Positions 43,057 through 52,209 are shown, counted from the first letter of the stretch. The stretch: 64,000 bases of DNA from JAPLMW01 sp964619675 (GCA_964619675.1 CAZUEO010000009.1:5633-69632); one strand, 5' to 3'. Notes: a model not told the origin generated them from the letters alone. A program made the numbers and translations.

Positions 43057-43725
43057 TCACTTATCTTGATTCGTTACCCACCTTTTTCTCCATTCTTTAT
43101 ACCACCGTTTTGATTTAATACCTGATCTAAATTTCCATTTTTTTAAACGTGTTAAAAGTCCTTTATTCAAAAGCTCATCTAACGCCTCATTCTCAAAATA
43201 ATAAGACCCTTGGAGTAATTTAATCTTACAGGACTCTATTAAAAGATCGTTGAGCATCGAAATCATTTGCTTGGCGTCTTTGTTTTTTATTCTCGTAGGC
43301 ACAGAAATTCGGCTATTGACATCTATTTTACCTTTGTCTCTATCTAATCCCACATATATTGCTCTCTGTTTTTTTAATTCAAGTTGCTTTTTCTCAACGA
43401 ACTCAACAAACTTTGGTGAATAGTCAGAAGCCATCCCCCATCCAAAAAAAGCTTTATGTTTTTCATGATGGAGGTATAAAAGTTTTAACCATTCTTGTTC
43501 AAAATCTTCATCTGGCCAATTATTGTTTGTATCCGATGACCAATAATAATGTTCAACCCAATATGATTTAGCAAGTTCTTCCATCGCAAGTACTGATAGA
43601 TGGAATGAAGAAGGAAAGGACTTATTCTTATATAAGAGGATTGAATCAAAATGAAGCCTTAACCCATTCTTAAATGACTCTGTTGCAATTCTTTTAAACT
43701 TATATTTAGAAAGATTTTTTCTCAT
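43057..43725 (-). CDS. AbiV-like HEPN protein (abortive infection)
   Basis: 222 aa. The N-terminal part resembles the AbiV family of HEPN proteins: an Asn/His-rich first helix (NGLRLHFDSILLYKNKSFPSSF), then SVLAMEELAKSYW, the family's A-x-EE-x-K helix, and a later HHEKHKAFFGW. The C-terminal 100 residues are basic and unassigned. AbiV in Lactococcus stops phage translation. It shares a 27-bp-repeat-bounded unit with the RAYT gene and stands next to another HEPN toxin. Assignment is from pattern only. Confidence 0.6.
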   Translation of the reverse strand: MRKNLSKYKFKRIATESFKNGLRLHFDSILLYKNKSFPSSFHLSVLAMEELAKSYWVEHYYWSSDTNNNWPDEDFEQEWLKLLYLHHEKHKAFFGWGMASDYSPKFVEFVEKKQLELKKQRAIYVGLDRDKGKIDVNSRISVPTRIKNKDAKQMISMLNDLLIESCKIKLLQGSYYFENEALDELLNKGLLTRLKKWKFRSGIKSKRWYKEWRKRWVTNQDK

Positions 43726-43830
43726 ATATTTTAATTGAAAACATTATCCTCTCAATTTTCGCCGAAGGCAAGCCTAAATAAACGCCCTGTGAGCCCCCAA
43801 TGTAAATGAGGGGTAATTTATGTTATTTTG

Positions 43831-43857
43831 ACCGCTCCATTACTGTCGCGGCTCTGT
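43831..43857 (-). repeat. 27-bp inverted repeat, right copy
   Basis: Reverse complement of 42452-42478 without mismatch. Read on the minus strand it supplies the same TEPRQ-stop codons to the adjacent remnant. Confidence 0.95.
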
Positions 43858-43971
43858 TTGTTCAAAATTTAATTTCGCATAATCTCTGTAAAGTTCTTTG
43901 GCGGCCTCGTCATAAGCCTTTGCGACCAACCAAAACCTCTGGCATTTACAACACAGGTCGGTATAATAATG
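43840..43971 (-). pseudogene. Remnant open frame ending in the right 27-bp repeat
   Basis: On the minus strand 43 codons without a start read HYYTDLCCKCQRFWLVAK and onward to YAKLNFEQTEPRQ-stop. The composition looks coding (no stops, amphipathic helix), but no start or upstream part exists. It may be a decayed gene end or a longer dispersed repeat. The family is not recognised. The promoter of the DUF4954 gene lies across it on the other strand. Confidence 0.4.
43939..43967 (+). promoter_or_regulatory. Candidate promoter of the DUF4954 gene
   Basis: CTGGCA (43939-43944), 17-bp spacer, TATAAT (43962-43967); about 42 nt of leader before the ATG at 44016, which has GGGAG at 44005-44009. Confidence 0.5.
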
Positions 43972-44015
43972 CGGCTGTTTTTAAAATAAGGCCATATACG
44001 AATAGGGAGCTCAAA

Positions 44016-46007
44016 ATGAGCAGTGAACACGTTCCGCTTGCGAAGAAACAAATCGAACAGCTTGAAAAGCAAAACTGCCATTGCGGCAGCTGGAAGGATG
44101 TTCTTGTCAGCCCGGATTTTAAGCCTGAAACAATCAAAAATACGACATTTTCAGGTAAAATCCGGCTGGGCAAATTCGATAAACAAACTGCCTTTTACGG
44201 CGGCGTCAGCAAGCCGGCAGGCATTTACAACGCATATCTTCACAACTGCACCGTCGGTAATAACGTTTATATTTCCAATGTATCAAATCACATAGCAAAT
44301 TACGTTATAGAAGATGACTGCATAATTGACCATATCGACCTGCTCGCGGTTGAAGGCGAGACGACGTTCGGCAACGGGACAAAAGCGGTAGTCATAAACG
44401 AAGGCGGCGGCAGAGAGGTAACGATATTTGACGGCCTTACGGCTCAGATTGCATATATTATAGCGCTGCACAGGCACAGAACAAAGGTTCGCGAAAGAAT
44501 CGAAAAGCTGACAGCACAATACGCTGAAAGCGTCAAATCCGACACAGGCGTAATAGGCAAAGGCGCCCATCTTTCAAATTGCGGCACAATCAAGAACGTA
44601 AAAATCGGCCCTGCGGCAATTATCGGGAATGTAAGACGTCTTGAAAACGGCACTATAAAAAGCTGTGCTGAAGACCGGACTGAAGTCGGTGCAGGCGTAG
44701 TCGCAAAGGATTTCATCATCGCGGAAGGCGTAAAAATCAGCGAAAGCTCGATTATCTCGGACTGCTTTATCGGCCAGGCAACAAAAATGACCAAGCAGTT
44801 CTCTGCGGAAAATTCGGTCTGTTTTGCCAACTGCGGTTTTCATCATGGCGAGATATGCTCGATTTTCGCAGGCCCCTATACGGTCAGCCATCACAAGTCC
44901 ACTCTGCTCATCGCGGGACTGTTCAGTTTCTTTAACGCAGGCAGCGGAACAAACGAGAGCAACCATATGTACAAGGTCGGCAGCGTTCATCAGGGCATAT
45001 TCGAGCGCGGCTGTAAAATGACGAGCGATGGTTATGTTATGTATCCTGTGTGGATTGGCGCGTTTTCGGTTATACTGGGCAGGCATTATGCGCATCCGCA
45101 GACGGCTGATATACCATTTTCGTATCTCTTTGAAGAAAATGATAAAACTTTCGTCGTGCCCGGCATAAATCTGCGAACCGTAGGAATAGTCCGTGATGGT
45201 GAAAAATGGCCTAAACGCGACGAAAGAAAAGCACCAAATAAAACCGATTTGATTATCTTCGATGTCCTAAGTCCTTACACCGTCCAGAAGATTATAAAAG
45301 GACTCGACCTGCTGCTCAACCTACAGCCTGCACAAACTTCTGCGTCAAACATAGTCGTCTGCAATAACCTGCATTTCAGGACCTCGGCGCTTCAGAAAGG
45401 CATAGAATATTACTCGATTGCAATTAATAAATTCCTCGGTGACTGTCTGATAGAAAAACTGCAAAACTCACCGCTAAAATCGGCTGCGGACCTTAAAAAA
45501 CTTATGGAATCTGCAGATACAAACGGTACGGAAAAATGGCTTGACCTTGCAGGCCTGCTGGCGCCGGAACTGCGCGTGAATCAACTGCTCGACGATATCG
45601 AAAATGGGAAATTAGATACGCTCGAATCCATTGCCGACAGGTTCAAACGCCTTTATGAAAATTACAGCACATTCAAATGGAACTGGGCAATTAAAAAAAT
45701 CCGCAACATTATGAAAAATCAGCAGCATTCATCCGAAACTGAAAAAGTAATACAGATTATCAACGACTGGGCAAAGGCCTGTGAAAAATTGACCTTGCTA
45801 ATCATAGACGATGCGGGCAAGGAATTTTCAGCCGAGCCGAGGCTCAGCTACGGCATCGACGGCGATGAAAAAACAAGGGACGCCGACTTCGATGCGGTAA
45901 GAGGTACTCTCGAAGGCAACAACTTAGTCCGAAAACTCAAACAACGAATCGAAACAACAAAGAAAACCGCAGAAGAAATGATAAATAAAGTCAAATCGCT
46001 TCGATAG
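44016..46007 (+). CDS. DUF4954 family protein (left-handed beta-helix, acyltransferase-like)
   Basis: 663 aa from ATG 44016; the frame is open upstream to 43806 but that part crosses the 27-bp repeat and lacks a ribosome binding site. Hexapeptide-type repeats run from about 50 to 330 (NCTVGNNVYISNV, KNVKIGPAAIIGNV, SSIISDCFIGQATKM), as in LpxA-like acyl- and nucleotidyltransferases. The second half is mainly helical, ending in a charged coiled-coil-like tail. DUF4954 proteins occur in Bacteroidetes and planctomycetes; function is unknown, with a sugar- or lipid-modifying enzyme likely. Confidence 0.82.
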   Translation: MSSEHVPLAKKQIEQLEKQNCHCGSWKDVLVSPDFKPETIKNTTFSGKIRLGKFDKQTAFYGGVSKPAGIYNAYLHNCTVGNNVYISNVSNHIANYVIEDDCIIDHIDLLAVEGETTFGNGTKAVVINEGGGREVTIFDGLTAQIAYIIALHRHRTKVRERIEKLTAQYAESVKSDTGVIGKGAHLSNCGTIKNVKIGPAAIIGNVRRLENGTIKSCAEDRTEVGAGVVAKDFIIAEGVKISESSIISDCFIGQATKMTKQFSAENSVCFANCGFHHGEICSIFAGPYTVSHHKSTLLIAGLFSFFNAGSGTNESNHMYKVGSVHQGIFERGCKMTSDGYVMYPVWIGAFSVILGRHYAHPQTADIPFSYLFEENDKTFVVPGINLRTVGIVRDGEKWPKRDERKAPNKTDLIIFDVLSPYTVQKIIKGLDLLLNLQPAQTSASNIVVCNNLHFRTSALQKGIEYYSIAINKFLGDCLIEKLQNSPLKSAADLKKLMESADTNGTEKWLDLAGLLAPELRVNQLLDDIENGKLDTLESIADRFKRLYENYSTFKWNWAIKKIRNIMKNQQHSSETEKVIQIINDWAKACEKLTLLIIDDAGKEFSAEPRLSYGIDGDEKTRDADFDAVRGTLEGNNLVRKLKQRIETTKKTAEEMINKVKSLR

Positions 46008-46135
46008 AGGAAATAGTCGATTATTTTACAGTTGACTTTTCAGTAGAAATGCAGGAGAATACTTGCTGCCCGATTTCTCGGGGACAAGCTTCGTTAATAA
46101 TGAAATCTGAACTATGAATACAAAGGAAAAGGCAA

Positions 46136-47767
46136 ATGTTTAACGGTATTTTTCGCGTTCCGCAGCCGGTTAACGAACCCTGTCTGCAATACGCCCCGTC
46201 CAGTCCGGAACGGGTGACGCTAAAGGCCAAGCTGAAAGAGATGCTGGGCGGGCAGGCAGAAGTGCCAATAATAATCAACGGTAAAGAGATGCGCAGCGGT
46301 AAACTCGCAGATATGCGCTGTCCGCACGACCATCGGCATCTGCTTGGCAGGTATCACCAGGCCGATGCAGAGATTACAATCAAGGCTGTTGACGCTGCTC
46401 AAAAGGCCAAAAAGGAATGGGGTCGGATGCCGTGGGAATCGAGGGCGGTAGTACTGCTTAAGGCAGCGGAACTGCTGGCCGGCAAGTACCGCCAAACGCT
46501 CAACGCGGCCACGATGCTTAATACGAGTAAAACGCCCCACCAGGCGGAAATCGACTCCGCGTGCGAGCTGATAGACTTCTGGCGATTCAATCCTCATTTT
46601 ATGGAAGAGGTTTACGGCGACCAGCCGATGTCCACAGCCGGCGTGCTGAATTATATGGAGCACCGGCCACTGGACGGGTACGTTCTGGCAATATCGCCAT
46701 TTAACTTTACGTCAATCGCGGGCAACCTGCCGACGGCACCTGCGCTGATGGGTAATACGGTGGTGTGGAAGCCTGCGTCGGCGTCAGTACTGCCCGCGTA
46801 TTTTATTATGAAGATACTGGAAGAGGCGGGTATGCCGCCTGGGGTTATCAATATGGTGCCCGGGCCGGGTGCGGTCGTGGCCCCGCCTGCGTTGAATGAC
46901 ATCCGACTTGGCGGTATTCATTTTACCGGAAGCACATACGTGTTCTCGACTATCTGGCTGGCGATCGGCTCTGACATTCGCAAGTACGTCTCTTATCCGC
47001 GAATAGTGGGTGAGACCGGCGGCAAGAACTTTATATTCGTTCACGCAAGCTGCGATATCGAGGCAACAGCGACGGCAGCGGTGCGAGGCGCGTTCGAGTA
47101 TCAAGGACAGAAATGCTCGGCGGCATCGAGAATGTACGTGCCCGATTCGATTTGGCCGAGACTTAAAGAACGAATGCTGGATATGATAGGCGATATCAGG
47201 ATGGGCGACGTAACGGACTTTGGGAACTTTATGGGCGCGGTCATTGACAAAAAGTCCTTCGATACCATTAATGATTATATCGAATCCGCCAGGGCTTCGA
47301 CCGATATGGAAATTATAACCGGCGGCAAAAGCGACAGCTCAAAAGGGTATTTCATTGAGCCGACCGTCGTGGTAAGTAAAGACCCGAAATCAAAGCTGAT
47401 GGTCGAGGAAATCTTCGGGCCGGTAATTACCATATACGTTTATCCCGAAGGCGAGTACGACAGGACATTGGAGCTGTGCGACCAGACTTCGCCATACGCG
47501 CTGACAGGGTCGATATTCGCTTTGGACCGCAGCGCGATAGTCAAGGCGATGGATATTCTGCGCCACTCGGCAGGCAATTTTTACGTCAACGATAAGCCCA
47601 CAGGCGCAATAGTATCGCAGCAACCATTCGGCGGTACGCGGGCATCGGGGACAAATGATAAGGCGGGCAGCTGGCTTAATCTTGAGCGATGGGTCTCGCC
47701 TCGCGCCATTAAAGAAACATTCCTGCCGTCGAGAGATTTCCGGTATCCGTATATGGAAAAAGAGTAA
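46136..47767 (+). CDS. pruA: L-glutamate gamma-semialdehyde (P5C) dehydrogenase
   Basis: Oxidises glutamate semialdehyde to glutamate with NAD, the last step of proline breakdown. The 543-aa protein is of the stand-alone group 1 type, starting with an extended N-terminus (MFNGIFRVPQPVNEP). Catalytic residues are the Glu in VGETGGKNF and the Cys in YQGQKCSAASR. AAGGAAAAGG precedes the ATG. No proline dehydrogenase gene is nearby. GC content is visibly higher than in neighbours, especially between 46.4 and 47.7 kb. Confidence 0.95.
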   Translation: MFNGIFRVPQPVNEPCLQYAPSSPERVTLKAKLKEMLGGQAEVPIIINGKEMRSGKLADMRCPHDHRHLLGRYHQADAEITIKAVDAAQKAKKEWGRMPWESRAVVLLKAAELLAGKYRQTLNAATMLNTSKTPHQAEIDSACELIDFWRFNPHFMEEVYGDQPMSTAGVLNYMEHRPLDGYVLAISPFNFTSIAGNLPTAPALMGNTVVWKPASASVLPAYFIMKILEEAGMPPGVINMVPGPGAVVAPPALNDIRLGGIHFTGSTYVFSTIWLAIGSDIRKYVSYPRIVGETGGKNFIFVHASCDIEATATAAVRGAFEYQGQKCSAASRMYVPDSIWPRLKERMLDMIGDIRMGDVTDFGNFMGAVIDKKSFDTINDYIESARASTDMEIITGGKSDSSKGYFIEPTVVVSKDPKSKLMVEEIFGPVITIYVYPEGEYDRTLELCDQTSPYALTGSIFALDRSAIVKAMDILRHSAGNFYVNDKPTGAIVSQQPFGGTRASGTNDKAGSWLNLERWVSPRAIKETFLPSRDFRYPYMEKE

Positions 47768-47820
47768 GGCATTGCGCCGCCGTGCCGGCGGCGGCTAAAC
47801 AAACTAAATATCAAATAACC

Positions 47821-47837
47821 GTCCGCCAAAGGCGGAC
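47821..47837. terminator. GTCCGCC hairpin between convergent pruA and ftsQ
   Basis: Perfect 7-bp stem GTCCGCC-AAA-GGCGGAC. A GCCGCC / GGCGGC hairpin lies just before it (47776-47794). These belong to a GGCGGACTCCACAA repeat family also seen near 37420 and may stop transcription from both sides; no long T run. Confidence 0.4.
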
Positions 47838-47878
47838 TCCACAATTTTGCATTTTACATTTTGATTTTTAATTTTCTT

Positions 47879-48766
47879 TTAGTATCTGTCGATAGGCAGT
47901 GAAAGGGTTTGCGGGCGGGTCAGGTCGATGAAACTGCCCTTTTGCGCCTTCCTTAACTGGACTGTTCCCAGCTCCTGATAAGTGTTGTAGAGTAATGTCA
48001 GCTTTTCCTCGTCTTTAGCTTCGAGATGTCTGGCCCAGGTGCCTTTTTCTGCTCCCCATTTTATCTCCGTACTGTCTTTGGCGTAAAACACTATATGAGG
48101 CTGTGAATTGCTTCTCCTTCCGTTGAAATTGCTCATATCTATCGATTTTATCTCGGCAAGGAGAGGTTTATCAGGCGCAACCTGACTATCCATTTTTTCC
48201 AAAAGCGTCAGCAGTTCAACGGCAGCAGCGACATCGTCCCTTTGCCATTTGGCGCCGACGTTACGCCAGCTCAAAAGATAGCCCGGCACACCCGTAATTT
48301 CGACAATCGGCAGTTTGCTTAGCGGAACGTAATCGAGGACGACAAGTTCACTATCCAGATAAAATTGCTGGCGATGGTCCTTTACAAGCCCGACAGGTTT
48401 TCTGTATCTTGCACTTACAATTATCGCCTGGTTGCCTACCCTGACCCTGACATTGTCGAGCCAGGCAAGGGTAGCAATATTTTCCCCTATCTTCATAGCA
48501 GCATCATCGGTCAGCCTGACCGGTGATTTACCTGCCGTTGATTCTATCTTTTCTTTAAGCTCGCTGTCCGCCCAGTCGGGAAAGTCAACAAGCTGGATAG
48601 GTACTGTTTTTTCGCTGAGGTTAAGATTGCTCTTTACATACCTGTTTAGAAATACAAAACCTACGCCGGCGGCCACAAATACCGCTATGAAGACAAACAC
48701 TACAGCCGTTGTGCGTATGGCTGCAAAACGCTGCTTTTTCCCCGTTTTTGTAAGTTTCTTAAACAT
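47879..48766 (-). CDS. ftsQ: FtsQ-like cell division protein
   Basis: 295 aa: short basic cytoplasmic tail, one membrane helix (about 21-42), then a POTRA-like segment (about 58-125, with ATLAWLDNVRVRVG and ARYRKPVGLV) and a divergent beta domain. Sequence is weakly conserved, but position after ddl in a murC-murB-ddl-ftsQ run supports the call. In most bacteria ftsA and ftsZ follow; here the cluster ends and converges on pruA. It overlaps ddl by one base. Confidence 0.78.
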   Translation of the reverse strand: MFKKLTKTGKKQRFAAIRTTAVVFVFIAVFVAAGVGFVFLNRYVKSNLNLSEKTVPIQLVDFPDWADSELKEKIESTAGKSPVRLTDDAAMKIGENIATLAWLDNVRVRVGNQAIIVSARYRKPVGLVKDHRQQFYLDSELVVLDYVPLSKLPIVEITGVPGYLLSWRNVGAKWQRDDVAAAVELLTLLEKMDSQVAPDKPLLAEIKSIDMSNFNGRRSNSQPHIVFYAKDSTEIKWGAEKGTWARHLEAKDEEKLTLLYNTYQELGTVQLRKAQKGSFIDLTRPQTLSLPIDRY

Positions 48767-49710
48767 CAGTTAGCCGCCTTCTTAATCGCTGATTTAATTA
48801 TTCTCAAACACAACTGACTCATATCAATGCCCGCTCTGGCAGCAGCTTTGGGCAGGAGCGAATGCATCGTAAAACCAGGGATGGTATTTATCTCAATTAC
48901 ATAAGGTATATTATCCCGCCCAAGTATCATATCAACCCTGCCGAAATCTCTGCAGCCAAGCGCATTAAAACTCTTCAGGGCAACATCATTTATTCTCTGT
49001 AAAGTTTGTTTATCGGTAATAGTATCAAATAAAAATTGTGTGGTATCATCGTTATATTTCGCATCATAATCATAAAACTGACGAGCTGTTTTAATCTCGA
49101 TAACAGGCATCGCCGTATTTTCCAGGATTCCAACGGTAATTTCCCTTCCTGTTATAAATTTTTCGAGCATACAATCGCCAAACTGCTCGACGCATTTTTC
49201 AGCGGCGTTTTTTGCGTCGCCGGCGCCCTCGACAATCTGAATGCCGACACTGCTGCCCTGCCTGACGGGCTTTATTACGAACTTCGGCCCTATTTTTTCA
49301 AGCTTTGGGTCGATAGTATTCAGTTGTGCGGAATTTCCGATTTCGATATCATCTGCTACGGGCAATTTTGCCTGCCGCAGAGCCTTTTTGCAGGCGATTT
49401 TATCAAATGCCAGCCTGCTTGACTTCGAATCACAGCCTGTAAAAACAAGTTTTCTTTTTTCACATATTTCCTGCATATCCCCGCCTTCGCCAAACTGGCC
49501 GTGAAAAGCGAGAAAAAAAACGTTTATGCTTCTGTCATCGAGAATTTCAGGGCTTTGCGGCTGATAATCCTGCCGGATAACCTCTAATAATTTCGTTTTT
49601 TCGAGGGCATCTGCAATACATTTTCCGCTCTGAAGACTAATCTGCCGCTCCTGGCCGACAGCACCCATTAAAACAGCAACTTTTAATCCGGACGGTATTG
49701 TTTGGGTCAT
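48766..49710 (-). CDS. ddl: D-alanine-D-alanine ligase
   Basis: ATP-grasp enzyme forming the D-Ala-D-Ala dipeptide for peptidoglycan. 314 aa, normal length. Motifs: AVLMGAVGQERQISLQSG at the start, AFHGQFGEGGDMQ, the ATP-grasp lysine/arginine segment FVIKPVRQGSSVGI, EKFITGREITVGIL and the C-terminal VIEINTIPGFTMHSLLPKAA. It lies between murB (61 bp away) and ftsQ. Confidence 0.95.
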   Translation of the reverse strand: MTQTIPSGLKVAVLMGAVGQERQISLQSGKCIADALEKTKLLEVIRQDYQPQSPEILDDRSINVFFLAFHGQFGEGGDMQEICEKRKLVFTGCDSKSSRLAFDKIACKKALRQAKLPVADDIEIGNSAQLNTIDPKLEKIGPKFVIKPVRQGSSVGIQIVEGAGDAKNAAEKCVEQFGDCMLEKFITGREITVGILENTAMPVIEIKTARQFYDYDAKYNDDTTQFLFDTITDKQTLQRINDVALKSFNALGCRDFGRVDMILGRDNIPYVIEINTIPGFTMHSLLPKAAARAGIDMSQLCLRIIKSAIKKAAN

Positions 49711-49771
49711 TTGAATTTAGATAATTCGGATTTGTTTCGAATTTCGGATTTCGTGCTTCGGATTTTCTTAT

Positions 49772-50650
49772 TCACCAGATTTCAATTTCAAGCTCAAGCT
49801 CAACGTCAAATTTTTCTTTAACTTTTTCCCTGATTTTTTCGATAAGCGCGACTACATCGCCGCTTTTGCAGCCATCACCAGCGATGATGAAGTTTGCGTG
49901 TTTTTCGCTGACAACGGCGCCGCCGATTTTAGCGCCCTTCAGACCGGCCCTATCTATCATCGCTCCTGCGCTCATACCGCGAGAATTCTTGAAGATACAG
50001 CCTGCGTTTTTAGTATTCAAAGGCTGTGTGTTTTTCTTGTAAATCCACACTTCCTTCAAGGTTTTCAGGAGCTGCTGCGAATCCGATTCGTAGAGCCTGA
50101 TTTTCGCGCCGAGAATAAATTTTGCGGTAATATTGGTGCTTCTGTAATCGAAGGAAAGTTCCGGTTTTTCCCTTTCAAAGATTTTCCCATCGCCGTCCAT
50201 AAGCGTAACAGATTCGACAGCGGAGCCGAAGTCGCCAAAGTTTCCGCCTGCGTTCATTTTTACCGCCCCGCCAATCGAGCCGGGTATTCCGGCAAGCATT
50301 TCAATGCCGCCAAGCCCTTTTCTTACACAATCAAGCACAAGTTTATTTAAGTCCGCTCCCGCGCCGGCAGTCAGTAAGTTGCCGTTGAATTCAACGGCGG
50401 CAAAATCGCTGCCGCTCAGCCTGACTACGGCACCTTTGACACCCTCGTCCCGCACAAGCAGATTAGAACCAAAGCCAAGCACATGAACCGGCAGATTGTT
50501 TTCATAGCAGCGTCTGATAACATCAGCCAACTGGTCCACATTTTGCGGCTGAATGAGATAATCGGCATTTCCGCCCAGGCCAAACCAAGTGTTTTTGCCC
50601 AGCGGGTAATCCTTCTCAACTATTTTTTCCAAGCCATTGAATATATTCAT
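49772..50650 (-). CDS. murB: UDP-N-acetylenolpyruvoylglucosamine reductase
   Basis: FAD/NADPH enzyme completing UDP-MurNAc. 292 aa, the shorter (type II) class. FAD-binding GFGSNLLVRDEGVKGAVVRL and GIPGSIGGAVKMNAGG are clear; the active-site position in NAGCIFKN is Cys, as in the type with Cys/Ser as proton donor. The C-terminal Glu is present. It overlaps the end of murC by 35 bases, so the two are translationally linked. Confidence 0.95.
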   Translation of the reverse strand: MNIFNGLEKIVEKDYPLGKNTWFGLGGNADYLIQPQNVDQLADVIRRCYENNLPVHVLGFGSNLLVRDEGVKGAVVRLSGSDFAAVEFNGNLLTAGAGADLNKLVLDCVRKGLGGIEMLAGIPGSIGGAVKMNAGGNFGDFGSAVESVTLMDGDGKIFEREKPELSFDYRSTNITAKFILGAKIRLYESDSQQLLKTLKEVWIYKKNTQPLNTKNAGCIFKNSRGMSAGAMIDRAGLKGAKIGGAVVSEKHANFIIAGDGCKSGDVVALIEKIREKVKEKFDVELELEIEIW

Positions 50651-52088
50651 CTGTCACCTTCCAGACGTTTCCGGCGCCCATACTAATCAGGATATCGCCG
50701 GATTTTACATTACTTTTAAGGAAATCGCAAATTTTTTCAAATGAGTCGATAAATACAGCCTGGCTGCCCTTTTGCTTTATCGCATCTGCGAGCATTTGCG
50801 AGTTGACTTCGCCCTTACTTTTCTCGGTGTCCCTGACAAAGTAGATTTCCGGCACAATAGTCATATCGGCAAGTTTGAAGCTCTCGGCAAAATCCTTCAG
50901 CAGAAATCTGGTTCTGCTGTACTGGTGCGGCTGAAAAACGCAGAATATTTTCTTATCGCCGTATCTCTGCCTGACGGCTTTAAGGCTGGCCTTTATCTCC
51001 GTCGGGTGATGAGCGTAATCATCGAGAACAATAACACCGTTGATTTGGGTTTTTTTCATAACCCGCCTGTCCATACCTTCGAAACCGCCGAGACTGTCAA
51101 TAACTTCTTTTGCATCAAGTCCGAGCGCCTGCGTACAGGCCAGCACAGCAAGTGCATTTCTTACATTATGCTCGCCTGCCAGCCTGATTCTCGCTCTGCC
51201 GAGCATATCGCTGCGATAGAAACAACCAAACTGTGTAAAATCAGGCGTATATTCAATATTTCGAGCTGAAATAGCCGCCCCTTCTATGATTCCGAAAGTC
51301 AGCAGTTCTCTCTTGTCGCCTAAACCTGCAATGATTTTTGCGACATTCGCATCCTGCACACCTGCAACAAGGATTCCATCCTGAGAAATATTCGACGCAA
51401 AATCGGCAAAGGCCTGCACAATTTCATCAATGCCGCAGTAGTAATCGAGGTGGTCCTGCTCGATATTCAGGATGGCACCGATTTTCGGATGCAGATTGAG
51501 GAAACTCCTGTCGTATTCGCACGCTTCAGCGACAAAAATATCGCTGCCGCCGATGCCGGAGGACGTGCCGAATTGCAGAATGTCGGCGCCAATTACGAAG
51601 TTAGGCTCGATGCCGAGCTTTTTTAAAACAAAAATGAGCCAGCCGCAGGTAGTGCTTTTTCCATGAGTGCCTGCAATTGCAATTCCTTTGTATCTGTCTA
51701 AAACCAGGCCAAGCATCTGAGCATATTTGTAAACCATTATTTTTCTCTGCCGAGCGGCTTGCAGCTCAGGATTATCATCTGCTACAGCAGCCGAGACAAT
51801 TACGCCATCCAGCTTTTCAGGCAGGTTATCGGTACTGTGCCCAACAATAACTTTTGCTCCGCTATTTGAAAGCCGGTCGGTAAGCGATGAGCTTTGCATA
51901 TCCGAGCCGGTGATAATTGCCTTTTCCTTCATCAGCACTGCAGCCAGAGCGCTTGTACCGACACCACCGATGCCAATAAAATGATACCGCTTATTTTCAG
52001 CCGGTGATTTTACCGCCATATTTCTTCTACCTATCGGCACAAAATACTGATGAGCGCTTTTCACAGGCTTGTAGTCAGTTATCTTCAC
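50616..52088 (-). CDS. murC: UDP-N-acetylmuramate-L-alanine ligase
   Basis: Adds L-Ala to UDP-MurNAc. 490 aa with the nucleotide motif GIGGVGTSALA, ATP loop GTHGKSTT and the substrate block EACEYDRSFL. GTG at 52088 is taken as start because GGAG lies six bases before it; ATG at 52019 would remove a 23-residue extension and is closer to the usual N-terminus. It is first in the murC-murB-ddl-ftsQ run and has a promoter just downstream of the OmcB-like gene's terminator. Confidence 0.95.
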   Translation of the reverse strand: MKITDYKPVKSAHQYFVPIGRRNMAVKSPAENKRYHFIGIGGVGTSALAAVLMKEKAIITGSDMQSSSLTDRLSNSGAKVIVGHSTDNLPEKLDGVIVSAAVADDNPELQAARQRKIMVYKYAQMLGLVLDRYKGIAIAGTHGKSTTCGWLIFVLKKLGIEPNFVIGADILQFGTSSGIGGSDIFVAEACEYDRSFLNLHPKIGAILNIEQDHLDYYCGIDEIVQAFADFASNISQDGILVAGVQDANVAKIIAGLGDKRELLTFGIIEGAAISARNIEYTPDFTQFGCFYRSDMLGRARIRLAGEHNVRNALAVLACTQALGLDAKEVIDSLGGFEGMDRRVMKKTQINGVIVLDDYAHHPTEIKASLKAVRQRYGDKKIFCVFQPHQYSRTRFLLKDFAESFKLADMTIVPEIYFVRDTEKSKGEVNSQMLADAIKQKGSQAVFIDSFEKICDFLKSNVKSGDILISMGAGNVWKVTDEYIQWLGKNS

Positions 52089-52124
52089 AGCAGTCTCCGT
52101 TTTCCATCAGCTTTTTAGACTTCA

Positions 52125-52152
52125 TTTATAGCCTTAAAATCCGTATTTGCAA
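52125..52152 (-). promoter_or_regulatory. Candidate promoter of the murC operon
   Basis: On the minus strand TTGCAA (52152-52147), 16-bp spacer, TATAAA (52130-52125), about 37 bases before the GTG start. Confidence 0.5.
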
Positions 52153-52190
52153 TAAAAAAAAGCCCCCGTACGCGGTACGGGGGCTTTTGT
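52152..52190 (-). terminator. Rho-independent terminator of the OmcB-like gene
   Basis: Perfect 11-bp stem AGCCCCCGTAC / GTACGGGGGCT with a 3-base loop (52161-52185). On the minus strand it is followed by eight Ts. It ends the gene at 52210-53796 before the murC promoter. Confidence 0.93.
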
Positions 52191-52209
52191 ATGTGAGCTT
52201 TGGAGCCGC

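Noticed and set aside
42452..43857. Classical DDE insertion sequence with terminal inverted repeats
   Set aside because: The transposase is of the HUH tyrosine type, which does not use such ends, and no target-site duplication is visible; REP-like flanks fit better.
43806..44015. N-terminal extension of the DUF4954 protein
   Set aside because: It crosses the 27-bp repeat and the predicted promoter; the ATG at 44016 has a good GGGAG site.
43939..46007. Riboswitch in the DUF4954 or pruA leaders
   Set aside because: Leaders are short and show no recognisable aptamer core.
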